In this document: positions 12,934-26,100 of the stretch, one piece after another
How the letters are laid out: each line of letters opens with the position of its first letter
How positions within the stretch are numbered: position 1 is the first letter of the stretch
Source of the DNA: Euryodendron excelsum
Taxonomy: Eukaryota; Streptophyta; Magnoliopsida; Ericales; Pentaphylacaceae
Assembly: GCA_033060915.1 (NCBI GenBank)
Contig: CM065382.1
Coordinates: 4,840,001 to 4,904,000 of the forward strand
Reading direction: 5' to 3'
DNA: 64,000 nt
The notes under the pieces: model-generated
Databases searched by the model: none
Seen by the model: only the letters and a program-made list of their open reading frames with translations
What the model was told of the DNA's origin: nothing
Made by a program: the position numbers and the translations under genes

Positions 12934-15612
12934 CCCTGGAAAAGAAACCAGAGAAAGAAAATTGGGAGTAGAGGTTTTTCGAAACCCTACAAATTTGATC
13001 GAGATGATATCGTACCGAGATCTTCCGAGAGTCGTTCACCCTCAGAGTGTTTTGAGTCACAGTTTGCGCCAGAATGAGTACCACTGGGGACTGGGGAGTG
13101 ACTGCATAGACTGATACCGTGCTACGTACTGTGAATGAAGAGCGAGACGGTTTGTCAGTTTGTACTCTGATTCCAAATTTGGCCTTCGTTTCGGTAGGGT
13201 ATCCTGTCTTCTCTTAGAGCGGATGGCGCCCATAATAACCTACGCAACACAGGCTTCAACCGCCCGTTTAGTATTTTTTTTTTTTTTTTTCTTTTTTTTT
13301 TTGACTTATAAATAAATGTTTTTATAAACTATGACTAGTAGAAAAGCATAAAACAAAGAATAAAAAAATTTTGAAAATTTTGACATTTTTGCACTTAAAA
13401 TAAGCCTCTGCCAACTGGACTCTAAATTCTATTCCATCCTTTCCCGTTTTGTTCTTGTTTAAGATTTTTTAAATTCCTTTTTGAATATTCCTCAACGTCC
13501 AGTATAAGACCCAGCATGAATGGAAGTGATTATACCTTTAATTTGACGTGCAATTTGGTGTGGGAGCAATTATCGTCTCTCAAAAGTCTAAAAAATATAA
13601 TATCATAAAAGTAACGTTATGAAAACTCTTGTAATATTTTTTAAATATTTAATAAAAATGCTTGAGCAATGTCTAGAGTGGAATTAGCTATAGGGAGAGA
13701 GGTGTCATGCGTCACAACCCATAAAGATGGCACACTTAGTAAGGCCCATGGAAATTCCATAGAATTTACATTCTAGGTTAGTCTTGGGTACTCTAACACA
13801 TGAGAGCTTTTTGGAATATTTTAGAGCCTTCTACACAATTGTAGATAATGGGAGGGTGTAGGAAATTTAAGAAGGGAAGAAAAGTTTTTTTAAGAATCTT
13901 TGTATGTAAATATCTTAAATATTTACACCATTGAATCAAGTTAATCCTCACGATCCATTGAGTAGGTAGGCAACTATAAATAGGTAAAGGCATTCATTTA
14001 GAAAGTATCTAAGTTGTGAATACAATCAAGTATTCTCCAAGCTTTCACTTGTGCTCTTTTGCTTTCTTGTTTTCTCAGTGTTGCTCACTTATTCTCTTAG
14101 CCTTTTGGTTGTTATTGTGTTGATTCAAAACTTACTTAGTCAATTTGTGGTGCAAATGTCTAAAGTTGCACGAGTTCGAGATGTTTAAGATTCAGACCCG
14201 TGACAAGTAATATAAGAGCAGTCCAACTCTTGATCTAATTCTATATCAAATACTCAGGTAAAGTAGGCATGGTAATTCGACTTACAACGAGAGCATCGCA
14301 GATTCAAATGGAATGGTATGTTACGATCCCACATCGAAAATGATGAGAGAAGTCTTGGGCCATACAAAAGGGATAGGCAGCACCACTTAATGACTTAATT
14401 TTTTTGGTCATATGACAAGCGTCCATCCCATGGCACACGGCAACTCCACCTTTCGGATAACTCTCTTTTCTTTTATATACCCCAACCCAATAAAATTCAC
14501 AATTTGCGAGTTTTTATAGTGATGGTGCTTATGCTTAAGATTTTAGTTTTAATGTAATTACAAAATGATTTTTTCCAACCACGAATATTGTCAAAGCTAG
14601 ACTTTGTAATAAAAGGAAAGATGAAATTTTCACGAATTATTTGATTTTTCTACATTGAAAAACAAAATACCGTGAGGTATAACATAATATCAATCATATA
14701 TAGCTTCAAATTTTGATAAAATGTCGAGTCCACTTTAACAGATGATTGAGTTCAAAATGAAATTGGAAACAATTAATTGTTTTCCCCAAATTTTGTTGAA
14801 GCAAAATTGAAATTGCTGGTTTTATTTTTTTATATAGAAATTTAATATTGCATATGCTTGAATTTAAACTTAAAATATAATAATTACATCCATAGGTAAA
14901 TTTGTGTTTCAAATTTTGATACCCTTCAAAATAAAATCCTAGTTCCGCCCTTGAGAAACGTTACGAAAATTCTTAAAAAATTTTATGGAAACTCAAAGTA
15001 TTTGTTTCATATAATTTTTTCATTTTCAACTAACATCTATTAAATTATTTATATAAATTTTTTTAAAATTTTCTTTAAATTTTGCAAAAATTTTTGCTAA
15101 AGATTCTTGTTAAGTCTCCTCATCAATTCCTAATCGTTTTTTCGTTTCCCATTTTTCTTAGATTTTTTGGCCACTGTTTTCCGCTTGACTCAATTTTAAC
15201 AAAACGAGTCGGAAACAGATGTTTTGTAACTTCCAAAACACGTGTTTGGTTTTTTTTAAACTTAATTACCATATCTCACTATCTCTCTGTCTCTGTTCCA
15301 CCACAGTTGACATTTCAAAACTCAGCTTCGTGCCGACGTCTATCTGCAACACACACATTGATACCTTCGGCTTCGGACTTCCTATCTTCCTCCAAGCCCG
15401 CGTCGCACCCGCGTGACTCCAACGCTTTGGAAACTCAGCTCAAATTCACCCCACCAAATTATCTCAAAACCCAAATTGGCCTCTGCATTTGCCTCAGATC
15501 TCAGCAAAACCCTAGCTGCTGTCAATCTAACAGAATCCCAATCTTTCTAAAAAAGGACTTCTCCATTCATTGATACACAGCTCACATTATCGGGTCAAAT
15601 TGACCTGAAACG
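12934..15612. other. Divergent spacer: ribophorin II promoter side and NECAP promoter/leader
   Basis: The ribophorin II 5' UTR and promoter should lie just beyond 12934, reading left; the NECAP leader occupies roughly 15250-15612 and is CT-rich (ctctctgtctctg near 15284). T-rich and AT-rich DNA fills the middle, with the LTR-like block at 13703-14205. A further sequence at about 14322-14400 (tgttacgatcccacatcg...) resembles the start of a TRIM/LTR. No other gene was seen. Confidence 0.5.
13703..14205 (+). mobile_element. Probable LTR with degenerate primer-binding site
   Basis: The block begins TGTCATGCGTCACAACCC and ends CCGTGACA. It contains a TATA-like site (actataaatagg, about 13974) and a pyrimidine-rich downstream region, and is followed by agtaatataagagcag, which resembles the initiator-tRNA primer site of plant LTR retrotransposons (TGGTATCAGAGC). 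No internal coding domain follows, so this is a truncated or TRIM-like remnant. Confidence 0.45.
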
Positions 15613-18600
15613 ATGTCGTTCGAAGAGGAGGAATCGTTCGAGCACACACTCCTGGTGGTCCGCGAAGTCTCCGTATTCAAAATCCCGCCGAGGACGACCA
15701 GCGGCGGGTACAAGTGCGGCGAGTGGCTCCAGTCGGACAAGATCTGGTCCGGCCGCCTCCGGGTGGTGTCGTGCAAGGACCGGTGCGAGATCCGCCTGGA
15801 GGATCCCAACTCCGGGGAACTATTCGCTGCTTGTTTCGTCCCTCCGGGCCAAAGGGAGACCTCCGTCGAGTCCGTCCTCGACTCTTCTCGGTACTTCGTG
15901 CTCAAGATCGAAGACGGGAGGGGCAAACACGCGTTCATCGGGTTGGGGTTCAATGAGCGTAACGAGGCGTTCGATTTCAATGTGGCGTTGTCCGATCACG
16001 ACAAGTACGTGAAGAGGGATCACGAGAAGGAGGCCGGCGAAGCCAGCGACGAGAACCACATCGATATTCACCCCGCGGTGAATCACAGGTTGAAGGTGTG
16101 TAAACTATGTATAATTAGCGTTTCTTGGACATTTTCGAGTACTATTCTGTGTGTGCGTTTTGGTATGTTCAAATGTGCATGTTAGACTAGGATAAAATAG
16201 CAGGTAGAAATATATTAATTTAGATGATAAAGAGCATGGAGTTAAGTATGCTGTATTATTGTTATTATACTTGGTTTTTGTCTACATCTGTATTAGGATC
16301 ATACTGGCCACATGATTAAGTAGGGTATATATATATATATATATATATCTGTATATATACACATACATAGGTTTTTTTTTAATTTTTTATTTTACATATA
16401 CACATACAGAATTAAGAACAATGGAGTTGTCAGATTGAGAGGAATCTAAGCCAAAGCTTTTACTGAAACATCCCACCCCTCTTATGGATTGTGAAGTTAT
16501 AGCTGGTCTTCTCTTCATGAACTTGACTGTTCTACGTTGAAATGATGAACATCTGTTCGTCATGAACTAAGTGATGTATTGTTGGAGTATGGCCTTTTAT
16601 TGTTCTCAATGGTAAGATTCGTTAGTTATTGCCAATGTAGTGATAAGTGGAAGGATTCTAGAGAGAACTGAAAGTCAACGTTATTCCCTGCTAACCACAA
16701 CATAGCAACCAATACAAAATGCACTGAATTTAGTTTGTTAATGGGAAATTTTACGAAGAACATGTTAGCAATAGCAGTGAAATACAATCACCATAGGTGT
16801 ATTATACTAGACATAAGTTCCTAGGTATTTGTTAACCAATACTTGTTTAACTCATACATGGTTGTTTTTGTTTTGTTACTTCGGGATTAGAAACAACAAA
16901 AGGATACCAGACTAAAGCAGTTCCTATGCCCAACATATCCCCCACCAATAAAGGTTTCAGTTGTTCAGGGGTCCTCAAGAATCACAAGCCTTTCAGTCTA
17001 ATCACTCCCCATCTTGGCCAACATGTCTGCGTAATTGTTCCCGAAACTTTTTTGTGTGCTGGATAGTGCTCCTACATCTCCTCGGGATATAAATTGAGTC
17101 TTCAATTACTGCTCTTTGGAGAGAACTTTGAACTGATTCCTCTTAAATAAGTTTAATAGGTTCCTCCAATTGCAAATGCGCATAATTGCTTCTTTTGCTA
17201 TGTTAACTTGGGGGCTAAAGCTACAAATGCACTAAACTCTAGACACAGAATATATATCTATAACTATATATGTCTTAGACGGGGTTGGCCTTTAAAAAAT
17301 CGGTCGAGCATCTGATGATGTTATACAAGTTAAAACAAGTAGCCTTTTGGAGCCCCTCCATTTGATTTGTCACCGAAGTGTGGAACAGAAGCTTCAATCT
17401 CTTGTCGTCATCACTGTCCTGCCAAGTGTCTTGTCTGTATTTTTCGGGGTACATTGGGCTACACTAATGCTGTTGATTAAAACATATACTTATTAAGCTG
17501 AGCATTGTTCTAAATATTTCAAATGTGTACTTGTGTTGAATCGTGATCACAGACTAAATTGAAATAAAAAAATGCTTCACTTGTTAATTGGTAAAGCCTT
17601 CTTCTGAACTGTTAGTCAATTAATCCGTTTTTTAAATTGCTGCTTTTGTTCTTATTCTGGGAGGAACTAACCTTTTAATTTTTGGTTTGCAGGAGGGTGA
17701 AACCATACGAATAAATGTGAAGAACAAGCCATCTAGTAGCGCTGGCATGCTTTCTGCTGCTGGGTTGTCAGGAGGGGTTTCTGGAACTGGAAAGTCTAAA
17801 ACTTTAGTCCTTGCCCCTCCACCTACAGGGACTGGAAAAATCATGTCTCCTCTACCACCCCCGCCTAATGATCCTGTTGCTGCTCGGATGACTTCTGCCA
17901 GCCACGGCATTGGTATCAAGGGGCCCACGGAAAATGTGAGACGTTCTACGGATCCTCTCTCAGATCTCTCTCAAATTGAGGTATGTCTCTATTTCCTCTA
18001 TTTTATACCTGCTCTTGTTAAGGTGGTTTGTTTTGCATGTTTTGAAAATTTCAAATTCAAATTCCTGTTAACTGTATGAACACAGATTTGTGTCATTGTG
18101 TGGTCTTCTTTGTTGCTTTTCTCTAGTTTAAGAGATCAGATACTCTGTCTTCCAATATACCTTGGTACCGAAATTTGATTGCATAGAGAAGATGACTCCC
18201 TCCATTGACCTTATTCTTACTTGAGTACATATATCATAGCTCCTTTTGGTCTAGAAAACTCTTCTTGTTCTTGATTTGAACTTACAATATGGGTGCTCCT
18301 ATCGTTTTTCTATTTGGGTGCTACTGGGGAACTCAGCAATATCTACCAAATGAACTACTTTGCATATGTCCTGTGTGGGTGCATTCAAATGAACATTCAT
18401 TTGTGCTGTGTTCACCAGATAAGTGTGAGTTTCGTTAGCCTATTTTATTGATACCCAGAAGGTCAATGTGATGGCTGCTAAAATTTCAGTTTGCCATGAT
18501 AAAGAATAGTTTCAATGCCGCATTTGCCTGTTGACACAAGTCATTCTTAACTTTCTTTTGTGACATACTAGAAGTTCTTGCATTTGAAAGTGAACCATTA

Positions 18601-18700
18601 GTTTAGCATGTTTGCTTTTTTGCATCTGCAGAGGAATCTTCCTTCCACAACCGGATCAGGATCAGCTAAGACTAGTGCAGCTGGATGGGCAGCATTTTGA
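15613..18700 (+). CDS. NECAP-type adaptin ear-binding coat-associated protein, 3 exons, 279 aa
   Basis: Endocytic accessory protein that binds AP complexes at clathrin-coated membranes. Exons 15613-16095, 17693-17980 and 18632-18700, joined in phase 0 (AAG|GT, GAG|GT). Residues 1-161 are the PH-like NECAP domain: HTLLVVREVSVFKIPPRTTS, GYKCGEWLQSDKIWSGRLRV, a VPPGQ-containing stretch, and GFNERNEAFDFNVALSDHDK are family signatures. Residues 162-257 are a proline-rich linker containing GETIRINVKNK and PLPPPPNDPVAARM. The C-terminus is GWAAF, a WxxF-type motif like the AP-ear-binding end of animal NECAPs. The ATG at 15613 is the first in frame and matches the conserved start. Exon 1 is GC-rich compared with its surroundings. 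Intron 1 (1.6 kb) carries a TA microsatellite and a LINE RNase H remnant. Confidence 0.93.
16326..16348. repeat. (TA)n microsatellite in NECAP intron 1
   Basis: About eleven TA units, followed by gtatatatacacatacata. Likely polymorphic. Confidence 0.85.
16880..17230 (-). mobile_element. LINE RNase H-domain remnant in NECAP intron 1
   Basis: The minus strand, with stops, reads ANRAIMRICNWR-like sequence and then NNYADMLAKMGSD followed by TERLVILEDP. This resembles the C-terminal end of the RNase H domain carried by plant LINE elements (pattern REANxxADxLAKxG...). It is short and degenerate, and the limits are approximate. Confidence 0.45.
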
Positions 18701-20113
18701 TTGTTTGTGTGTTTTGGAAATGATCGAGATCTTTGTTTGCTGTTATGTTGAGAAAAACAAGAAAATGAAAAGGGTAATAAAAAAAATGAAAGAAAATTCA
18801 AGGTACCAGATATTCCATTTTTGGAAGTCACACTTGTTGGAATATGTTGATACACTTCTTTTAAACCGCTTGAACTTTTAATTTTTATTTATATATAGTA
18901 GAGAATACTCATTTTCCTTCCAATTTTTTGTTGGATGATCACATTGTTTTTTTCTCTCTCTGATTGCATGTTGATTGATGCATATTGTTGACTGCCATGC
19001 AGCATGTATTATCCGAGGTGGCCTATCTTTTGGGCCCAAGTAGTCCCCGATTAGGTTTCACTGATGCCTAAAATAGGTTAATCCAAACATCACAGGCAAT
19101 TCTGTGCGCTTCCTGTTGTAGCACAGTAGTGGTTATTATTGGACGAAAATATCAGTATCTAGATGTGCGCATTAGAACTTATTTCTTTTCCCCAATTTGT
19201 TACTGTTTCTTTTAAATCAAATGCTGAATGTATGTGGAAATGCGTTTACTCCATTATGTGCCGTATTTCATTTGCAATTACTTGGCTGCAATTGTTGAAC
19301 AGTTTCTTAAAAGAAGTGGGCGGCAGTTTAAATTTTTTTGAATATTTGGGCTCTCGTTGGTTAATAGATTTAGTGGAGGAGGGAAAGAAAATGCAATGGA
19401 AATTTCTTTTTCATTGTTTCGCTGCTGTGGAAAACAAGGGGAAACATAAATATGAGATCGATGAAGGGAATGGGAAACTTCGTAGTGTTAAATGTCATTT
19501 TCTCTTCGTCTTTTTCCATTGATATTCATTCGTCCATTCCCAAGAAATTGTTGGTTTTTATGTTATTTATGCAATACAGAAATGACAGAAATCCAACTAA
19601 ATTAATAGCTCAATTAGTTCCATTGATCAGAACAACAACATGCAGTGAAACAAAATAATGGGGCAGATTTCATTTTACAGAACTATCAATTGCCATACCC
19701 AATCATGGAGACTCACTCAGCCCTACCTCCGCATATAACCTACGGAGCCATGGTAGGCTGCTTTTGGAGACCATTTAGAATCTGAAAATAGACTTCGGTC
19801 ATGTCGAAACAACAAAATTTTTTTAGCTTCAGCTTTTCATTATCCACTGAAGACGAAAATTACAAATATCAAGGGGCATCTACTCTATACAGCAAAGGGT
19901 ATGCATGACCTGTGTTGTGTAAATCTGAACAAAATGGCAGAAGTTTTCTTGTGCTCAAGAAAGTATCCTGCTTGGAAAATCTGTCAACTTCAAAAATTTG
20001 CAAATAGCTAAGAACATTGCAGTGTCTCCAAAACAATTCCTTTAGACTCAAAAGAGTAACAACAAATTAATCAGCACTTCCACGGCAATGAATCTGTAGT
20101 GTGGATGCTGACT
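18701..20113. other. Convergent spacer between NECAP and CSB
   Basis: It should contain the 3' UTRs of both genes; an AATAAA-like site (ggtaataaaaaaaatg) is at about 18774 for NECAP. A 119-codon plus-strand open frame (19163-19522) has no recognisable motif and is probably chance. Nothing else was identified. Confidence 0.5.
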
Positions 20114-23100
20114 TCAATGTTGTTGATACTCGGCCTTTAAAACCCAAGAAGACCCATTTGCATCTTTCTCTAGAGTGGCTATTTCCTTCAAAAGATTCTT
20201 AAATAAGGGTAGATCCTTTGAAGGTACCCTTTCCTTGAAATGCTCCACTATGCTGGCAGAATTAGCACTTCCACCTCTTTGTTGTATGAAGGTACAGATC
20301 TGACGAATCATCACTTCTGGCTGCACCCCGGATAAGTTGTGGGATGACCTAGAAGGTGTCACATTATCCACAGATCTTTCTCTTCTGGCAGAGCTTGAAG
20401 CCAAACCAAATTGATGTTCAATCCCATCACCGGCTGCTCTTTCTTGGTTCCCTCGTATTCTTGCTAGTAATTCAGCTGACGATAATGCTTTACCAGCAGT
20501 TGCCCCAGCTGCAAAGCCATTTGGAATGCTTGCTCCATTGCTGGATGATTCTTCCCGGGGTTTAGAATTATTGGTCAATTGAGAATTTACTGTTGAGCCA
20601 AATTTCTGGCGAACAGATGAAGGTGCACCAGCTGCCCCCGATCTCCCGGTCCAGGTTGGAACAGATATACTTTCCCGGCTTCGAAGCATTCGTGACTGGC
20701 GTAATGCTTCTGCTGCTCTCTGAGCAACTTGGGAAGCATGCTCCTCAAGTCTCATCTTTTCTTCATCAGGGGCATTCATTATCACATCATGGTTCATGGC
20801 ACTCTACAAGAAGGATGAAAACAAGCAGTGAGAGAAAACCGTAAGGGTAATGCTACAAAATTAGAAAATTTATGCAGAAATCATGAACAGAATGATGCCG
20901 TTGAAGAATAATGACTCTTAGTTACAAAAATGCCATTAAAGAATAATTACTCTTAGTTACATAATGACTCTTAGTTACAAAAATGCCATTGAAGAATAGC
21001 ATTTTCCAACCAGTAAAAATTGCATATATGGCAGATAAAGACAATTGAATGATCCTTGATGGAATAATGTCACTGTTTAATTTGCATTTTCGAGAACATC
21101 CTTCAGACAGAAAGATGCTTCAATTAAAAATGGAAACAAAAAAGAGAACTTAATGCTTGTTCGAAGGGCCTTTTGCACACAACTGAAATTGTTGGTAACC
21201 TCAGGATTAGCTGATAGGTATTTAAATCAAAAGGGTTCTTTGCATTCGGAACCTCAGGATTAGCTGATAGGGATCGAACTCTAAATGATTCTTTCCGTCT
21301 TGAAAACACATTTATTCGCCCAAAAAAAAAAACCTGATGCAAAGTGTGTTCAACTGACTTCAACAAGGCTAAATAATTAATAGGGGTAATTACACTTTAC
21401 CCTTGTGGTTGGTTAAAAGTGAACGCATAACCCCCTGTAGTTTGCACTTATTTTGCAAAATGCATAAAAATTTTAGATTTAACGAAAATTCTATCACAGG
21501 AGTATTTTCGTCATTTTATATCTCCAAAATGGAGCATCAAAAGACGATTTGAACAACCTTTATTTTGACATAAAAGGACCAAATCGTCTTTTTAATGTTC
21601 TAATTTTGCAAGATAAAATGACGAAAATATCTCTATGACAAGAAATTTTTATTAAATCTAACGATTTCTATCCATTTTGGAGGCAAGTCCAAACCACAGA
21701 GGGTCATGTGTTCACTTTTAAACCACAAAGGGTCATCTTATTTTAGCTCAAACTATAAGGGAGTAAAGTATAATTACCCTTAATTAATAATGTCGTTCAG
21801 ACAGTCTGGTCCACCTTCCAAAATTCAGGACCTATCCCTACTGGGAATAGCAAAGCAAAAAGTTTCTTTCTCAAACATGTCCAAAATAGTTTCAATATCT
21901 GCTTGTTAACAATTTTCTCAATTGCAGCCAAACTTGAGTCGACACAAAAAACAACATTTTCCTACAGTGTCTGACAAGAACAAATTTTCTTGATAGAAAT
22001 GCAAAACACATCTTATATTCAATTCTATGGCAGCAACCAAAGTTGAAGAAAAAGGATGCAATCTTTCATCACAGATGTGACAAGGATAAATTTAAGGCAA
22101 AAACTAACTTCATTTAAGGCATTGTAAGAAACTTACATGAATTCCATGAGCATCAAAAAGATTCCGAAGAATGTTTGCTTCTTCATCTACTTCACCATCA
22201 CTATGATCAGCTTTTTCTTTACCCTTCCTTTTCAAGGGTCCAATTTCTGAATTGTTCCCTTTGTCGACTGCAGCATTATCAACATTTGGTGCTGCAATTT
22301 TCACAGATTTCTGCTTATCCTGGTTATCTGTATGAGTCCCAACAACAACATTTACATCTCCAGGCAACTGACCGAAGATGTTAGATGTTTCGGTAGAGCC
22401 ACTCCCTTCATCATCATGCAAAGTAAAGAGATCCTTCATATCTCGGGCTTTGAAGAACCTTCTCTGCTGTGGATTCTTCAGTATTTTGTTGGTAAGAAAA
22501 TGTTTATAAATCTGTCGGTGATACACCTTCTCTTCTATTGTTCCACGAGTGATCAGTCTGTACACCGTTACTTCCTTCCTTTGACCAATACGCCATGCAC
22601 GCTCTCTAGCCTGTCATGAGCAACAGGTGGCCTCAATATACTAAAGGTAGTGTTTTCAGAGGCAAGCAAGATATTTGCAGTCCTGACCAAAATTCATGAG
22701 GAAATTCAAGCAGATTTTGCGTAAAAATTACAGAGATGTCTGTCTTGTTCTGCTAAGCAATAAAACTTTGTAATGATAAGCATCCTGGCAATCAAATACA
22801 AAAATACCCGACCCGAAGCAAGAGAAGAGGTCAAACAAGAAACTATACACTCCCTACACCTCACTCTGGTATGGCATAAAAGGTACCAAAACAAGCCAGA
22901 ACACAAATTTAAGTAAATTACAATATAAAAAAATAAAAAAAAAACTATAATAAAAGGCCAAAAGTTCTGAAATCATTATATTTGTGGGTAAATCTACAAA
23001 AGGACAAGTATAATCTTCTTAAAGGAAAACGTAGATAAAATGAAGAGTCAGTCACAAACCAACCTGCATGTCGGTGGAAGGGTTCCAGTCAGGATCAAAG

Positions 23101-26100
23101 ATAATAACCCTGTTTGCGCCAGTTAAATTTGTACCTAAACCACCAACTTTCGTGGTTAAAATGAAGATGAAAACATCATCCGAGTTGTTAAATTCATCTA
23201 TCAAGGGCATTCTCTGTCTTATAGGAGTGAGACCATCCATTCTCCGGTAATCATACCCACCAGCAATCAGAAAATTCTCAAGAATATCAAGCATTTGTTG
23301 AGTTTGGGCAAAAAGAAGAACACGGTGACCTTGTTCCTTCCACACCTTCAGCACTTGGGCAACAACTTTCATTTTTCCGCTGCGCTCAAGATTCCCATAG
23401 TCCAGATTCTGGTAAGAATGTTCTCTCTCAAGCAGATCAGGGTGGTTGCAAATTTTTCGCATCACATCAATCCCGTAAAGAGAGTTTCTGTTCCCGTCAA
23501 AGATCTGTTCCACCTCAGAGCTAGCAAGAAAGGCTCGGTACGCTGATCGCTGCTCTGTAGTAAGGCTGCAAAAGAGGACATGTTCAGTCTTCTTTGGAAG
23601 CTGGGCATTCACATCGACCTTCATTCTCCGGAGGAGGTAAGGCATGATCAAGTCACGAAGAACCACTGCACACCTGCACAATATCAAGATTACTAGCAGG
23701 AAAGTATTTGGCATTGGGAAGGGTTGGCATATTGAAAAGTTGGGAATCTAATGGTAATGACCCTAAGTCCAATAAATTATATCTTTGACCAAGACATTAA
23801 ACAATTTTGCCAGGCCTGCTAGTCAAACATGGGAGGGGGGCCGGGGGGCGGTTTGGTCGGTCATTGGGCGGGCACAAAAATTGACAACTTATGTCAAACG
23901 TCTCACAAATTATGAGCTTCATGCTTTCAATTCACTTTATTGACCAATACGAAAAACAATCAGGCAAAATTGATGAAATTTCACTTAGGATTTAGAACCC
24001 TGGAAAAGATTTCAGAGGCACTCTGATGCACACCTGTATGCTGTGGATACTTGTAAGGGTGAAGCATTAGCATAGCCACCAACGGATATGGGAACAGCAA
24101 ATTCAGACTCAAAAACAGGCAAGACACCTAACTTTCCTGGGAAAACAAAATCAAACAAAGACCACAATTCAGTAAGCTTGTTCTGAATCGGTGCACCAGT
24201 CATGATTATGCGGTGAACTGTCTGTAGCTGCTTGCAAACTAGAGTAATTTCAGCATTGGGATTCCGAATTCGGTGTCCTTCATCCAGTACTGCATAACCC
24301 CATTCAATTTCAAGCAGCTTTTCCCCTAGCAAACGGAGTTGCTCATAAGTCGTAATCAGCAACCCAGATTGTGATCTCAAAACACGATTTATCAAGGAAT
24401 CCCATTTTTTTGTGTTTTTAGAAGGTAAATTTTCTTGACTGTCACTGTCAATCAAGTCTTCACTTTCATAATCACTTTCATAAGATTTGGCTCTCTTCTT
24501 TCTACTAGTCAGATCCTGAGCAGAATCATGAAGTATCTCCACATGGAAGCTTGGATACCACTTTTGTGCTTCCCTCTTCCATTGACGCAGGAGTGTAACA
24601 GGGCAGATAATTATGCTTGGTTTGTACATATTACTGAAATGCAATGCACCAAGAAAAGATAAGACCTGAATGGTTTTACCAAGACCCATCTCATCTCCAA
24701 TGATCCCACCTGCTCTTTGACAATGGAGTTCCCATAACCACTGCACCCCCACCTTTTGATAGTCGAAAAGTTCGCTGAAAATGGTTTCTGGGATATTCAA
24801 CCCACCTTCAAGCGTCACGAATGGAGGTCCAGTATCATCCACATCTTCACCATCTTCTTGGTCTTTGTCGTAACTGGAGGTCACCACGTCACCGTTTGCA
24901 TATTCTGTAAAATAAACAAGAAGTTCAATACCAGACTATATTCTCAGATACAACAATTTTGAAAGAACAGATGATAATGCAAATGGAACAAAAGCACTAA
25001 ATGTACAAAAATCACATCCTTTCCTAGCATTATGTCATATTTCACATTGGCATAGCCTTCATGGGACAAATTTATCATGAAAAAATAGCAAAGAAATACA
25101 ATAAATCCATAAACAAATGGATGCAAGAAAATTGTAGCTAGTGCAGCTAAGTAGCAGTTTAAAGAAGTGCATGTCTAGGTTGCAATCGGGTCAGTGCCAA
25201 TATACTGAGTTATTGAGAAAACTTCACAGTGCATGAAACTTTAGCATCGGTTTTGTAGACAAAAAGAGGAAAACAGCATTTCCATAAACTATATACCTAA
25301 CCCACATAGTGTGACATGGCAACCACACTCGGGTAGCAGTCTTCTTAGGCACATTTTGTCAGCCATCAAGTAACATGTATTTACTCACAGCTGTAGGGTA
25401 TGCCTATGCAACATGAGACTAGGCTACCCGACTTCCAGAAGCATTTCCTCAAATCTCAACCGATACCTATTTGCCACAACTCAAACATCATGCCACCTTC
25501 AACTACAATTGTGGTTATCAGGCCAAAACACAAATGTTCACAGAATTGCAGATAGTCATCACCCAATCAAGGCACATGTACTTTGGACTAATATGACAGT
25601 CAATTTTCTTTTTTTTCTTTTTTTTTTTTTTTTGGGGGGGGGGGGGGAAGGGGGGGATGATTCACAAATGAGATTGAGATCTAAATCCACAATATAGGAA
25701 TCCTGGCAAATGTCTTGCAACCATCAAAGTAACGACAAAAGCTCATCTAATAAAACACTGCAAAATCACACAACTAGACCTGCTCCTCCAAAACAAACAA
25801 AGGCTACAGTACAACAAAGCTAAGCAATTCATAGAACTGCCTGAACATACCAGTTTCTTGCAAAAGTTCTCCCTTGCGAGAAGCTAACTTTCTCCATTTC
25901 TTGCCAGGTAATGGCCTTTTCTTTTTCCTTTTTATACCTTTGTTCTTTTCAGTCTCCCTTTCCGGTGATCGGGGGATCTTCAGCGGTGTTTTTAGTCTTT
26001 GAAAAGGGCGAGTGGGTGCTTCAAGTTTTGGTAAGGACTCTGAATCAAGTAGCTTGGTCGTTGGACGAGCCTGGGCAGCCTCTGATATAGACTGGACAGC

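Noticed and set aside
15082..15573. 163-codon open frame upstream of NECAP
   Set aside because: It ends 40 bp before the clear NECAP start, has no recognisable domain, and lies in CT-rich leader/promoter sequence; taken as chance.
15582..16086. Long open frames antisense and in the +2 frame over NECAP exon 1
   Set aside because: Shadows caused by the GC-rich exon; the sense frame matches the NECAP family throughout.
19163..19522. 119-codon open frame between NECAP and CSB
   Set aside because: No family motif, AT-rich composition like its surroundings, and no splice partners; probably 3' UTR or spacer.
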